This document shows, one piece after another, positions 38,041-49,423 of a DNA stretch of 64,000 nucleotides (position 1 is the stretch's first letter; each line of letters begins with the position of its first letter). A program made the translations under genes and the position numbers. The notes under the pieces are model-generated. The model worked only from the letters and a program-made list of their open reading frames with translations. It made no database searches and was not told where the DNA came from. Source of the DNA: Simmondsia chinensis (taxonomy: Eukaryota; Streptophyta; Magnoliopsida; Caryophyllales; Simmondsiaceae); contig JAGTTD010000011.1 in assembly GCA_018398585.1 (NCBI GenBank), forward strand, positions 31,430,164 through 31,494,163, read 5' to 3'.

Positions 38041-38154
38041 ATAAAAAAAAAAAAAAAAAAAAAAGCCAGTGCCTCATGGGCTCCCGCCTAAGCAAGATCT
38101 GGGAGGTAGATAATACGCATTCACAGTACCACCTAAAGGGAGGCTGTTTCCAAG
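38041..38154 (-). mobile_element. SINE with oligo-T in place of the TTG tail
   Basis: The inverted body (CAGTGCCTCATGGGCTCCCG, then GATCTGGGAGGTAG) is preceded on the plus strand by a run of A, so the element ends in oligo-T on its own strand instead of (TTG)n. The duplication atttcagctcaa/attttagctcaa (38029-38040 and 38155-38166, one mismatch) flanks it. Confidence 0.75.
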
Positions 38155-38344
38155 ATTTTAGCTCAACCAGCACTTTAATATTTTGAAGAACACAGTGGAC
38201 AGAAGACTGGGCAAAAGTTCAATTATTAAGGCTCAAGGACAGGACCAAATAACAAATGGTCCAAGGCCACGCCTGTATTTGAACAGGCCTACAACTAGGT
38301 ATAGCAAATGTACAAAAGGTGGGTTCGACACATAATAAAAATTA

Positions 38345-38690
38345 GGCTTATTTTTATCAAATGTCCATATACTTTACTTATTGCATTCATATCAGCCTAG
38401 TACCTTTTCTATCAATTAGCCCCTTTTATGATTTATATTGTGTCAATTTTATCCCATGATCAAATGACCTAATTTGTAACGGCACAATCACGTTAGATGC
38501 AAGTAATCCACTAGAAATGCACCTCATGTACTCAATTTAACTCAATCTATGACCGCACCATTAAAAATTTCATCAATGCAACATAAATTTTACTCTAAGG
38601 ACCAAATTAATACAATGTCACTTTTATAAGAACTAAATTGATATAATAGCAAGCACACGAACCTTTAGCGCAACTAACCCTAAAAATTAT
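38345..38690. mobile_element. MITE family A copy with perfect 9-bp TSD
   Basis: A perfect duplication taaaaatta flanks it (38336-38344 and 38691-38699). Termini are ggcttatttttatc and the inverse gcgcaactaaccc. The 9-bp TSD supports a Mutator-like MITE. Confidence 0.75.
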
Positions 38691-39104
38691 AAAGCAAAAT
38701 TACTGCATTTGTTATGAGGAGAATCTATCGAGGATAAGATGAAGAAGACTTATTTAGGTAATTTGAGCACATGCAATGAATATCTTAAAACTATTGAGTT
38801 TCACTAAAATCCATGTGTTACTTCGTATTTGTTGAATCAATTCAATCAAATTCACCCTTCAGCTCATATTTCTTACCTCCCCAAATAAAAAATACCATGC
38901 ATTTGTTAGAAACAAACTTAATACAGCAAAATACATGATACATTTGTTTTTAACATATGCACCTAATCCTTGCCCAATTTAAATTCACAGCCTCCATTTC
39001 GATGTTTTACTATTACACCAAGGCCTACTCAAGTGTTTCTCATGATTAATTCCATCAAACAATAGCTCAGATATTTTAATCCCACCCAGGAGAAGGAAAA
39101 ACAG

Positions 39105-39230
39105 TAACAATAGCTCAGGGCCTCAAGGAGGCTCCTATTAAGGCAGGGTTTCGGGGATAAGTTGTACGCAACTTTACCCTTACAGAATGCTACCCTATAG
39201 AGAGACTATTTCCGAAGAGCCCCCAACCTG
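39105..39230 (-). mobile_element. 5'-truncated SINE, TTG-tail family
   Basis: Inverted body recognisable from CTCAGGGCCTCAAGGAGGCT through TTGTACGCAACTTT to GAGCCCCCAACCTG. It stops at the point where other copies enter the 5S head. TSD not clear. Confidence 0.7.
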
Positions 39231-39720
39231 AAAAAAGCTAAGTAGTATCTCAAAGACCCTAAATAATAAAAGCAAATAGAAATTGACTTGTATTGACCAT
39301 AAATAAACCTATATCATATTACATTTTTTTTTCTAATCGGGTAAATAACACTAAGTATAAATATAGCTCGAGTAACGGTTGTAGTAAGTACAAGAAGAGC
39401 TAATCAAATATATATAACATAATGTCAATTTAGAAGACATTATATTCTGCATGAATTCGTGTTAATATAGAAATACAATTAGAACATAAATTAAATAGGT
39501 TGGTTAACAAGCAAATACCTGTTTATATAGCCAGTCTCATTGCAGAAGCAGGCCCCCTTCACCGGATGACTATTTCCAAGACTGAGCAAAGAATAGCAAG
39601 AGCTCGAAAAGCCCGATCCATTTCTCTGACACGTTCACAATCAGCCGCGATCCCAGATATGAACACGAGTCTCTCGTTCAGGAAAAAAACCAATGACTGT
39701 AAAGTGATGGTGCAATAAAA

Positions 39721-42700
39721 TCATTCAACCACTACATCATGCTTTTGAGGGACATCATCGTTAGGCTCGTGAGATGATCGAGAAAACTCAGCCACCACCA
39801 CATCAGATGGCTGTGGCAAAGAGCTCTTCTCTTTGGTGCCAACTGCATCTGAAGGTGGTGGCTCATCTACATTGCCAGCCTGGCTAGAATGCTGTGATGA
39901 GGTGTCCTCGTTATCTACATCAGCAGGCTGAGAAGCATCAACCGGGTCCACAGCACACGAAGATGGGGAAGCAGCAGGCTCGGTCCCCAACAAACGGACA
40001 TGGGCGTCACCTACTTCGTTAACTACACAAAGCTGAGAATCATCAATTCTGTTAGTAACGACAGTATTCTTAGTATCACAGCCGCCTTCATTTGGCTGAT
40101 CAATCTCGCTAACTGTGTCGATACGTTGCACATATGCAATCGCAGGTATAGCATAATTTGGTATCAGTTGATCATCCGTGCCATCTACAAGCACCGAATC
40201 ATCCCTTCTTCTTCGTTTTCCTGTAACTCGTCGTCTAACCTTCTCTTTACCCCGTCCCCTCTTATTGCCATTCTCGTATTCAGGGGGTGCTGAAGCTACT
40301 GTTACGACACTCCCAGCTTGGTCTCTCAAACACTCATGAACAATATATCGAATCCTTGTTATCGACTGTATTTGCTGGTTGTCTAAGCCTTGTAATGACA
40401 ATGTATCAGCCATGTGTGCAACTTCCCGCAGAGTGGCATTCTGAGAAGGTAAAATGGAATCAGTAAAACATTTTGACATAAAAGACGCTTACGGAAGGTT
40501 CATTAATGAGTTGGCCTAACTCCGTTTGGTTAAAAGGAAAACAGTTTCTATATGGAAACTTTTTTCTTGACAAAATGTTTTAATTAGAAATACTTTTTAA
40601 AAAAATTTGTCCTTCTCACTAAAGAAAATGAGTTCATTCTATAAACTTATATGTGGTTCACCCTTGGCCACATTGATGTTGAAGTGAGATGTATGACATG
40701 TCAGTACCATTTTCTTCAATAATTAGTAACAAAGTCGCAATACGAAACAGACGACTCATACAAACGAGACCTAAATCAACCTATGTAAGAACCAAGATTA
40801 CATTGGAAAATATTTTCCCTCAATGAAGGAAATGTTATCCCCTTTTGTTGAGGAAAAGTTTTTCCATATTTGTAGTTATGCTATGAAGTTATGCAAAGAA
40901 AAAATAGAATGGAGACGGAAAAGTTTTTCCGTCAAAACAAACGGAGCCCTAGCTAGCAAAGTCTGACAGCATGACTTAATCTTGACATAAATCAGACACA
41001 ACTTATCATCTTAAGCACATTTAACTGATAAGCCTAGATGCTATAATGTTTTAAGACAAAACACGAATTCAAAAAAACGCCTAAGCTTACCATTCTCTGA
41101 AACTCAGATGCAAGTGGGATTGGCCTTCCCACAAATCTACGCGTAATTCTTAGATACCAATGCATATATTCACCCTCATCTATAACGCCTGTACTCAGCA
41201 CAATATGTTGATGACGCGCGGCCCATTCCATCAGCTCAGACTCCATTTTCCCCGACAAGTCTACTCCACCATCTACGCCACGGCTCTTCCTCTCCCAGCT
41301 CTCCACAGGTGGGGGTACTGGTTGTCGCATGCCGTATTGCCTCAGGCAACGATCGGGCAAGTGCCTCTCTGCCTTATCAAAGCATATCAACATTGTCTTT
41401 GATCTCCCTAAGCCCGCTCTCAGACTGTTTTCTATATGAACTGGTATGATTCTGCGATCGATATCTCTATATGGGTACCAATCCACCTGTATCAAAATGA
41501 CTTAGAATGCAGATGTCATTATCTAGAGAAGGAAACAGAAAGACTGAGGTTCCATTTGGTTGAACAAATGATAATTTTTTCTTAAGATAGTTTTAACTTA
41601 GGTATTTTTTCAAAATTTTCCTTTTTTCTTAATGCAAAATAAACTACAGAACTTCGCTTAGAGTTGGGATTTATCACATTTGAGGCTAGATCCAACGAAA
41701 AGTTTACGGGGCTTGGAGTTGATCAGGCCTCGAGAATAGTAGTGCGAAACAAAATAACTTTCGTTATCTTTGAGAGGAAGTCACTTGATCCTTAAGGGAC
41801 AAGAGGTTTTCTCTTCAAATTATTTTTATTAAATATCAGAATATACCAAATGGACAAAAGAGGACTTCCTCCACACCAAAAGGAGACTAAAAATGCGCCC
41901 TTGTTCACTTACATCGGACGGTGCTAAGGAGTCTAGAGCCTTGCGATAAAAGATCACATCGCGACTGGAAGATGGACCACTCTGCTTTCCTTTCCACCTA
42001 AGAACAAGTGGAAATTGATCGTGCAGCAAGTCCTGAGTAAGCCTTGGACGACCAATATTTAAATGGTAATAACTCCAGCACTAGAAAAGAGAAACCACTG
42101 ATTAGAGGAAGCACAAAAAACGGATAAATTAAACTTATTGAAGTCCATTACCCCACTAGTACTAGAGAAGAGGAAGAAAAAATAAAAACCAACAAATTCT
42201 CAGTTACCTGCAACAGAGTTAAGCCGCCACTAACAGTGCTCTGAGATCTCAGGGAAGCATTACCGAGCGCTCTATACAAAAATGCCAGTGCTGCAGCACC
42301 CCAAGCATACTTCCCGCTCTTTTCAAAATCGTCAAAGAGAGGAAGGTACATGACTGGGACTTTATTACCTGTAGTGGTGGAAAATATAGTACTTCCCAAA
42401 AGGTAGAGAAGATAAGCCCGAGTATGGCGTTTTATATCATCATCAGATGCATCTTTAGGGCACGGACAGAAGCACTCTTTTAACCAACTAATCTTCACCA
42501 TACCACCACTAACGTACCCAGGATCCGGTGCCTTTCCTAAATACTTCATACACACTGCATCGCATGTGGTATACGTTACACCAATTACGGGTTCTCCATC
42601 AATTGCGAGTCCAAGTAAAAGGGCAACATCTTCAAGGGTTACAGTCATTTCGCCAACAGTTAGGTGAAATGTGTTTGTTTCTCTATGCCACCTCTCCACC

Positions 42701-43034
42701 AATGCCGATATAAGTGGGTTGTCTAAGTTAATTGCCGAAATTAATCTCAAATGCCCGAACCCAGCCTGTTTAATCAACTCAATTTGTTTTGTTATGAGGG
42801 GCCATTGATCAAGCTTTGACGTGTGTTCATGACATCTCAGTGCACCGCGCTCCTGCAGAAATGCAACTACATCGTCAGGATACAAATATCAATTGCAATG
42901 AAAATCTACAAGAAGAAGAAAGAAAGTATAGATAAGTGCACCTGGCCCTCCCAAATTGCAGAAGAAACGTGCTTTTCTTGATCATAAAGTACAAATTCAT
43001 CCAGCGGTCCAGGATTGTATGCATACAGTTCCAT
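39721..43034 (-). CDS. MAIN-LIKE protein (plant mobile domain)
   Basis: Five minus-strand exons: 42942-43034, 42208-42852, 41913-42080, 41091-41486 and 39721-40440. All have GT-AG borders, total 2022 nt, and give 673 residues with a TGA stop. The plant mobile domain (aminotransferase-like PMD) spans roughly residues 30-420. Marks are ERGALRCHEHTSKLDQW, LISALVERWHRETNTFHL, VGEMTVTLEDVALLLGL and NIGRPRLTQDLL. MAIN and MAIL proteins are nuclear factors for transposon silencing and meristem genome stability. A basic stretch at 494-514 (RGRGKEKVRRRVTGKRRRR core) looks like a nuclear signal. The tail after it is acidic/Ser-rich and disordered. There is no PP7 phosphatase domain, unlike MAIL3. It could be MAIL2-like, or a transposon-derived PMD copy. 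All exons are intact and spliced, favouring a host gene. Confidence 0.92.
40518..40949. mobile_element. MITE in an intron of the MAIN-LIKE gene
   Basis: Termini taactccgtttggtt and the inverse aacaaacggagcccta form an inverted repeat, with GGAAAA/TTTTCC motifs in both arms. Diverged relatives lie near 9760, 18170 and 52080. Confidence 0.6.
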
Positions 43035-44174
43035 CTAAGTAAAAACAGAGACATCTCAAGCTTAAGCAGAAAATTTTCAAAATACTTGAATTAACTCATG
43101 TCAATACTCTGAAACTCGAGTCACTTGCAGTAAAAATCATTAAGGTCTAAATTTATATTATGATTCAAACTTGACAGAATACATGAAGTTCATAATTGCA
43201 AAATGTTCTATGCAATTTCCCCAAAGAACCGTTCTTCCAATATCATGATCCTTCATTCTTTAATATACATCTTCTTAAATCCACAAAAATCCTCAAACTT
43301 GAATAAATCTCCCAGTACTACATGCAAACTTACAATACCCACATCCTGAAACTTCCTACATTCATATCATGCTCTTCTACCCTCTAAATATCTCCAACAA
43401 CCCTTAAGCTGTTATCTCCTTAAGATCCAACCGACGTTCAGAAGTTGAAATAACACAAAATGCTCACCTAACAACCATGTAACAAGAATCTTCGACATGG
43501 GATAGATATGTCAACTTACACAAACAGTGTCATCATTTGGAAGAAACAGAAATCCTTCCAATGAGGCTTCTTACTATGAAATGACATGTCCAATAACTCT
43601 ACAATGCATCTAGAAAAATATTGTTGCTATCTGCAAATAACAGTCATCACGCGACAATACCGTATAGTTTTCTCAGATAGCTGCATATATGCTCTGTTTT
43701 GCATGAACTGAATATATTATCTTCCCATAAATTTTTCTTCTTGCAATGTTTTTAGCTAAAGCAATTACTTTGTTCATAATTTCCTTTCACTTCGTCAAAG
43801 AGAACAATTATTGTAACTGTGCACAAGGTTAGAGTTTAACACTTTCCCATATTTGGAGAAAAAGGTTTTCTCCTCAAGCCAATTTTTTTTGGTAGATAAG
43901 CTAAGTGGAGTAATTTTTTTCCCCCCTTTTCCTAAAGGAATGTTCCTCAAGTCATTTTTCAACTCAATGATGTCAGTCAAATAGTAATCAGGAGGGAAAG
44001 GACTTCCAATGGTACCAAACAAAGCGATGGCCTCCTTCTGTGCTTCCAGGGTGTATGTAAACACGAGTCTTTTTAAAAATCCAACATTCTCCAAAAATTC
44101 TCAAGGAGCTAGAAAACTAAGCAATAAATCACAGGTACCAATTCAATTGTATAGCAATTTCTGTTTCTACATTT

Positions 44175-44313
44175 TAGGGCTGGGGGACCTTCGGAAACCA
44201 CTCGCTTCAGGGTAGCAACCTACGGGTGCAAGGCTGCGTACATCTCACCCTCCCAAGACCCTGCCTTGGCAGGAGCCCTTTGACGCACTGGATTTGTTGT
44301 TATTGTTGTTGTT
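44175..44313 (+). mobile_element. SINE, TTG-tail family, without 5S head
   Basis: Starts agggctgggggaccttcgg, contains CAAGGCTGCGTACATCTC and ends with TTG repeats interrupted once (gttgttattgttg). The start coincides with the head/body junction of 5S-bearing copies. Confidence 0.8.
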
Positions 44314-44547
44314 AACAATCCCTATGGACCATATATACAACTTTTGAATATTTCAGACATTGTTCACCATAATTTGGTTGGCCTGGACTTATAATTAGCC
44401 TAGCACTATAAGCAATCCACTGTAGCAGTATTACCATGTTCATATTTCACGCGAGGTAAGAATCCTCCAAAAAATACACTAACAAAAGCCAAAAACATAC
44501 TAGATGAAACTGCACCCACTGAGGCAATACATGAAGCTTGGTAACGG

Positions 44548-44967
44548 AACAATGCAAAAAACCCAGAATAGGACAGATTTTTACACAGATTTATGAGTGA
44601 TTAGCAAAGAGAAAAACCAATTCAGATAACACCCACCAAAAAGAACACCTTTTTATTGATCAAACACTACAAAGAACACCTAGACAAGCCATAATTATGA
44701 TCATGCCCCACAACAGGCAGATATACAAGCAAATTAACAAGGCAACGAGTGAAGATGAACAATGCAGAAACCCAGAAAAGGACAGACTTTTACACAGATT
44801 AATGACTGATTATCAAAAAGAAAAACCATTGCAGATAACACCCACTAAAAGAACAACTTTTTATTGATCAAACACTACAAAGAACATCTAGATATGCCCA
44901 AATTATGATCATAACCCACAACATGCCATTATCTCGCCACATATAAAGAAATTAAGAAGGCAAAGAC
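44548..44967. repeat. 210-bp tandem duplication
   Basis: The segment from about 44548 to 44757 (aatgcaaaaaacccag, then ttttattgatcaaacact) recurs at about 44758-44967 with modest divergence and small indels, period about 210 bp. Confidence 0.85.
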
Positions 44968-45014
44968 TGCAGACAGTTCTAAACGAATAAACATATAAGA
45001 TTACAAGTGTAACC

Positions 45015-45276
45015 TGTTAGAATATAAAACCAATAGCCTTCACCCATTAGCTTAAGGTTTTCAGATAAAGCCTTGATAACCAAGAGGTCACAAACTTGAA
45101 TCCCAATATCCCCATTTTTAATATTAAAATAGTTTACACACAAAAAATGAGACGAGCCTACGTAATATCCACGCTTCAAGCTGAATTAACATTTTAGTAA
45201 GAAAATTTTAGAGTATAGAACTAATTCTAAACCTTAACCCATCAGCTTAAACTTTTGGTATAGTTGTTTTCTTATA
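45015..45276 (+). mobile_element. TRIM copy with 5-bp TSD and deleted PBS
   Basis: The 5' LTR begins TGTTAGAATATAAAACC and the 3' LTR lies at about 45206-45276 (ttagagtatagaac, cacccatcagcttaaac-like). The duplication taacc (45010-45014 and 45277-45281) flanks it. The end of the 5' LTR and the TGGTATCAGAG site are deleted. Confidence 0.7.
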
Positions 45277-45598
45277 TAACCAAAAAAAGGAACTTGAATC
45301 GAATAACCCAAGCACAATTCAACTAAAAAGTTCGAAATTCACACAATATAGAAAACAAAATTCAAAAATAAAAAGAGAAAGAGGGAAAGAGAGGGAAAGA
45401 ACCTGAGAAAAGGGGGGAAGAAGAAAGCAGGAGAGGCGGGAGAAAGAAGAGAGAGAGAGAGAGCGCGCTAGTGCGGATCGTTTTGCTAGGGTTTCTGTGA
45501 TAACCGATGCACTTTGGGGCTTCAATTGATTTTCGTTGTCGTTTAGACGTACGCGACAGCCGATCCACTTCGATTAGTATAAATTATACATTAGTATT

Positions 45599-46006
45599 TA
45601 GGGGTGTATTTGAGTCGAGTCTGGGCCTCGTGCTTGATTCAAAGCTTTTTGAGTTTTGAAAATTTAGGCTCGAGCTCCTTTTAGGCTCGGCTTGATCCAA
45701 GCTCGGTTAGCTTCAAATTAGGCTTGTAATATTTTGACTCATTTAAGCTCAATATAGGCTTGGTTTGGCTTATTTAAGCTCTAATATGAATTTATTGGGT
45801 AATACTTAAACAAATATATTACACTTAAAAAACTTGTTCAGGCTCGCGAGCCTACTAGCTCGAGCTTCACTGGGCTTTGGCTTAACTCGATAAGCTAAAC
45901 AAGCCGAGTCGACTCAGCTCAAGCCAAAGCAAGACGAGCTTTTTGAGCTTTATGACAAGTCGGATTGCGAGGGCTCGTGAGCCAGCTACGCTCATTTACG
46001 CCTCTA
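45599..46006. mobile_element. GCTCGA-rich TIR element, 408 bp, with 9-bp TSD
   Basis: Termini taggggtgtatttgag and the inverse ctcatttacgcctcta match as inverted repeats. The perfect duplication attagtatt flanks it (45590-45598 and 46007-46015). The interior is rich in GCTCGA-like motifs with a central AT-rich segment. It is the best-bounded copy of this family here. Confidence 0.8.
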
Positions 46007-47160
46007 ATTAGTATTCTAAAATTTGGTATATTAATTTTTTTAATTTATAAATATTGTGAAATAGATTTTCAATCCTAAAATTAATTTATTTAATAAAATA
46101 ATCTAATTGAGGGTGTAAAAGAGTGCAAACTTGTCACTATTTGTTAGTAATCTTACCATTACCTCACAATTTCCCCCATACCACATACGAACCGCAATTT
46201 TATAACACTATTAGTGAAGAAGAGTTAGAGACATATTTTATACCATTTTTTTGGCAAATATTTTATACCATTAAATGCCATCACTTGAATTATTTTATTA
46301 AATATATGATTCTTTTTAGACTAAGATATTATTTTGTAAAGTTTGTGGACTAAAAAATTATTGCATCAAACCTTAAGGTACTAATATATAATTTACTCAT
46401 GTTCCCAAAAAAAAAATATATAATTTACACCTTAATTTATTATTTGAATTTTGGGGAGCCGATATATTAATGCATCAAATTTATGTCTAAATTATTAGTC
46501 AGAACTTAGAGTATAACATTATATTTTTGATGTGTTATGTCGTTTTTCAGTACACGGCATTACCTTTTCGGCATCTAAAATCATCCTTCCATTGTATTGT
46601 ATGACCTTTTTAGAAAATTCTATTAACGAATCACTAGTAATTGGACTAAAAAAATATTTCACCATTAAAAAATGAATTGAAATTCAAACACAAAATTCGC
46701 TTGCTAAAAAATATTCACACTAAATTTTAAGGTACTAAATATAATCGACCCTAAATTTATATTAAATTTTTAATTAAATTTAATACATCAGTAGATATTC
46801 AAATTAACAACATATATTAAACATATCTAGCATTTTTCTTAGACATAATTTGCGACAATGTAAACTTTGAATCTTCGATAGTTTTAAAAAGACTATAGAC
46901 TCCACGATAAGGTACGTAGTAAGGAAGCATGCTAGTAATCGGGTTGTTACGGGATCTAGAAATTTAGATAGGTTACTAGTTGTGATAGCAGAAGCAACAG
47001 CCATAACAGATAGTATTATCAGAGCTTTGAATAAAGGCTATAACAAACGTATTTTGAAGAAGACAAAGTTCAACAACTACTTTTCTGAAAAGACTTTTCT
47101 TGCCCTCTATTAAAACAACACATGCCAAGTTACATTAACTCGACAAAAATGTACATAATT
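46007..47160. other. AT-rich intergenic, no gene seen
   Basis: No supported gene, RNA or element border. Confidence 0.5.
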
Positions 47161-47177
47161 TTATTCTTACAAAATAC

Positions 47178-47418
47178 AAGCAATATTTTTAGTGCTCTAA
47201 GGGCTCTCACCTAAGCAAGGTTTGGAGGATAGATATACACAGTATTTCCCCTTCAGGGTGCTATCCTGAAAAGAGGCTATTTTCGAGAATCCCCCAGCCC
47301 GAAGGGTGCACGAGGACTTCCCAGGAAGTCACTAATCTTAGTGCTACTCTCGTCCAAGCATGCATAATTACGAAGTTATAATAGGATCCGATGCTTGCAT
47401 GTTTATACCCTCTTAGGT
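47178..47418 (-). mobile_element. 5S-headed SINE, 5'-complete copy with 17-bp TSD
   Basis: The duplication ttattcttacaaaatac (47161-47177) and ttattcttaaaaaatac (47419-47435, one mismatch) defines the full 241-bp unit. On its own strand it starts aacctaagagggtataaac, enters 5S sequence (GGATCC through GGAAGTCCTCGTGCACCC, about 47302-47400), then the body and a decayed tail. It shows a short leader before the 5S part. Confidence 0.82.
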
Positions 47419-47708
47419 TTATTCTTAAAAAATACTAACCTAAAGAGAAGTTGTTTCTAAAGAATCCCAATTGAAACTTAAAAAAATTATAAAAAACAAA
47501 GAAACTCGAAAGAAATCACTCGATAAATGCAAATTATTAAATAGTACGCATCACTTTCCCTTGCAGTTTTTAAAAAATTTTAGTGACCAGAAATTAAGAT
47601 TTAAAATCAATATTTTTCATTTTCGCCTTTTTATTTTCACATTTTTTTAGAACTTTTAAGTGAAAATTAAAAAGAGAATAGAAATAAAAAATATGGAGTT
47701 CTATTTTT

Positions 47709-48083
47709 GGGCTACTTACACTTTGTACTTTTTTTATTGTGTCAATTTAGTCTTTATACTTTTAATTATGTCAACCTAATCCCTCTACAATTCAACTTGT
47801 GTCAATTTAGTCATTTACTCAAATTCAAGTTAAGTTATTAACGTAATTTTTTTATGTCACAATTACCTTAGATGCTAGTAGTTTACTAAAAATCCATCAT
47901 TTGACTCAATTAAACCCAACCAATAGCCGATCCATTGAAAAGTTTACTAAAAATTTAACATAAATTTTATTCTATAGACCACACAATATCAATTGTACAG
48001 GAACCAAATTGACACATTTAAAAAGTACAAGAACTGAATTAACACAATAGACAAAGTACATAAACTATTAGCATAAATAACCC
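47709..48083. mobile_element. MITE family A copy
   Basis: Termini gggctacttacactttg and the inverse gcataaataaccc. The flanks tctattttt and ttcattttt agree at 7 of 9 positions. Confidence 0.6.
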
Positions 48084-48215
48084 TTCATTTTTTATGATGA
48101 TCATAAATTTTCATCAAACATAAGCAGGCCTACAGTAATTGTCTACGATCATAATGGGTAATAATGGGTAATGAGTCTTATTTTTAAACAATGGAGCACT
48201 TGAATATAAAAAAAT

Positions 48216-48633
48216 AAACTAACACCAAAAGTTCCTATATTTTGCTAATTATATCAATTTAATCATTTTATTTTTAATTGTAACAAGTTAATTCATGTAC
48301 CATTAAGATTGTACCATTTTGGTCCTTAAAATAATATTTATATCAAATTATTAATAAATTTTTAATAATTTCGTTATAAAATAGATTACTTTTGAGTTGA
48401 AAAATGAATTCGTATGTAATTATACTGTCAAAAAGTATGTCAATAATTTCAACTAAATTTGACTAGACGACTAAATTCTTACAATGTATAAATGGAGGCA
48501 CTGGGTTTGTTGTTGTTGTTGTTGACTAAATTCATACAATATAAATTGTAGAGGGACTAAATTGTCACAATTAAAAGTACAAGAACTAAATTAACACAAT
48601 AAAAAAAGTATAAAAACCTTCAATGTAAATACC
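48216..48633. mobile_element. MITE family A copy interrupted by a SINE fragment
   Basis: The arms carry the family's ccaaaagttcctatattttg and inverse motifs. The SINE fragment at 48486-48523 interrupts it. Confidence 0.5.
48486..48523 (+). mobile_element. Minimal SINE insertion (30-38 bp)
   Basis: Only GGAGGCACTGGGTTTG and TTG repeats are present. The duplication gactaaattcttacaat (48469-48485) and gactaaattcatacaat (48524-48540, one mismatch) shows it is a real insertion into the surrounding MITE. Confidence 0.8.
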
Positions 48634-48694
48634 TTAAAAATAATGTCATAAAGTAAAATCCAACGCCGAAATAGTGTAAAAAAAGCAAAAAAAG

Positions 48695-48877
48695 CAACAT
48701 TCCCAGTACCCCAAGGGCCGCCTAAATAGGGTCTGGAGGATGGATGTACGCAGCCTTCCCCCTTCAGAGAGACCGTTTCCAAGAATCTCCCACCTGAGGG
48801 GTGCAACACGAGGACTTCCCAAGAGATCACCCATCTTGGTACTACTCTCGCCCAAGCACGCTAAACTTCGGAGTTCT
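48695..48877 (-). mobile_element. 5S-headed SINE retaining the 5S 3' end
   Basis: On its strand it reads from GAACTCCGAAG through GGAAGTCCTCGTGTTGCACC (5S part about 48797-48877), so the 3' end of 5S rRNA is present before the body. The 5' end is truncated near 5S nucleotide 40. The tail is decayed and the TSD unclear. Confidence 0.78.
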
Positions 48878-49423
48878 ACACATTCCAAATATTCCTTAGA
48901 TAGGGGCACCTTGAAACAAGGGGTTGAGGTTCATAATTTGAATTAGCTGAAATTCACAAGAATTTTAACTATCAAATCAACCCAAAATTTTAGCGATGAA
49001 TGCAAATAGCACCCTATTAACAATAGAAAATTTAAATAAAACGAACTTCAAAAGCAGAAATCAAATAACTATACAAAATCCTCACAGAAAATAACATCCA
49101 AAATCACTCAATCAGCGAAGATCTCAACTGCAGATATAAAACATTTTTGCAAATTTTTATGTTTCCTTACCCTTCTTTGTAGTTTCATAACACATTAACA
49201 AACTATTAAAAAAAATAGTGAAGAGGCCATATTTTACATGGCACATTTTCATCTCCTACCTTCCCGTTTCTCGAGATCGAGGAGCGATGAAAAGACGAAA
49301 GGAAGAACAAACAGAGAAGTTAAAAGGAATAATGTGCAAACCGCAAAAATGAGTGTCGTGTTCGGGTCTTGTCAATATCCTTATAGCACAAAAACTGTAC
49401 GTACTGACGGGTTTTTTTATTGA

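Larger units (their letters stand above)
43035..45570 (-). other. Probable 5' leader and leader intron(s) of the MAIN-LIKE gene
   Basis: A CT-rich segment at about 45405-45570 on the minus strand (containing AAACCCTAGC) ends in TTTCTCAG|gttctt, a plausible leader exon and donor. Sequence from 43035 to 45404 would then be intron, and it carries a SINE, a tandem duplication and a TRIM. A 99-codon open stretch at 43795-44094 has no recognisable product. Confidence 0.4.

Noticed and set aside
43795..44094. 99-codon minus-strand frame upstream of the MAIN-LIKE start
   Set aside because: The peptide matches no family I know and the sequence lies in the probable leader intron. A low-scoring gene fragment cannot be excluded.
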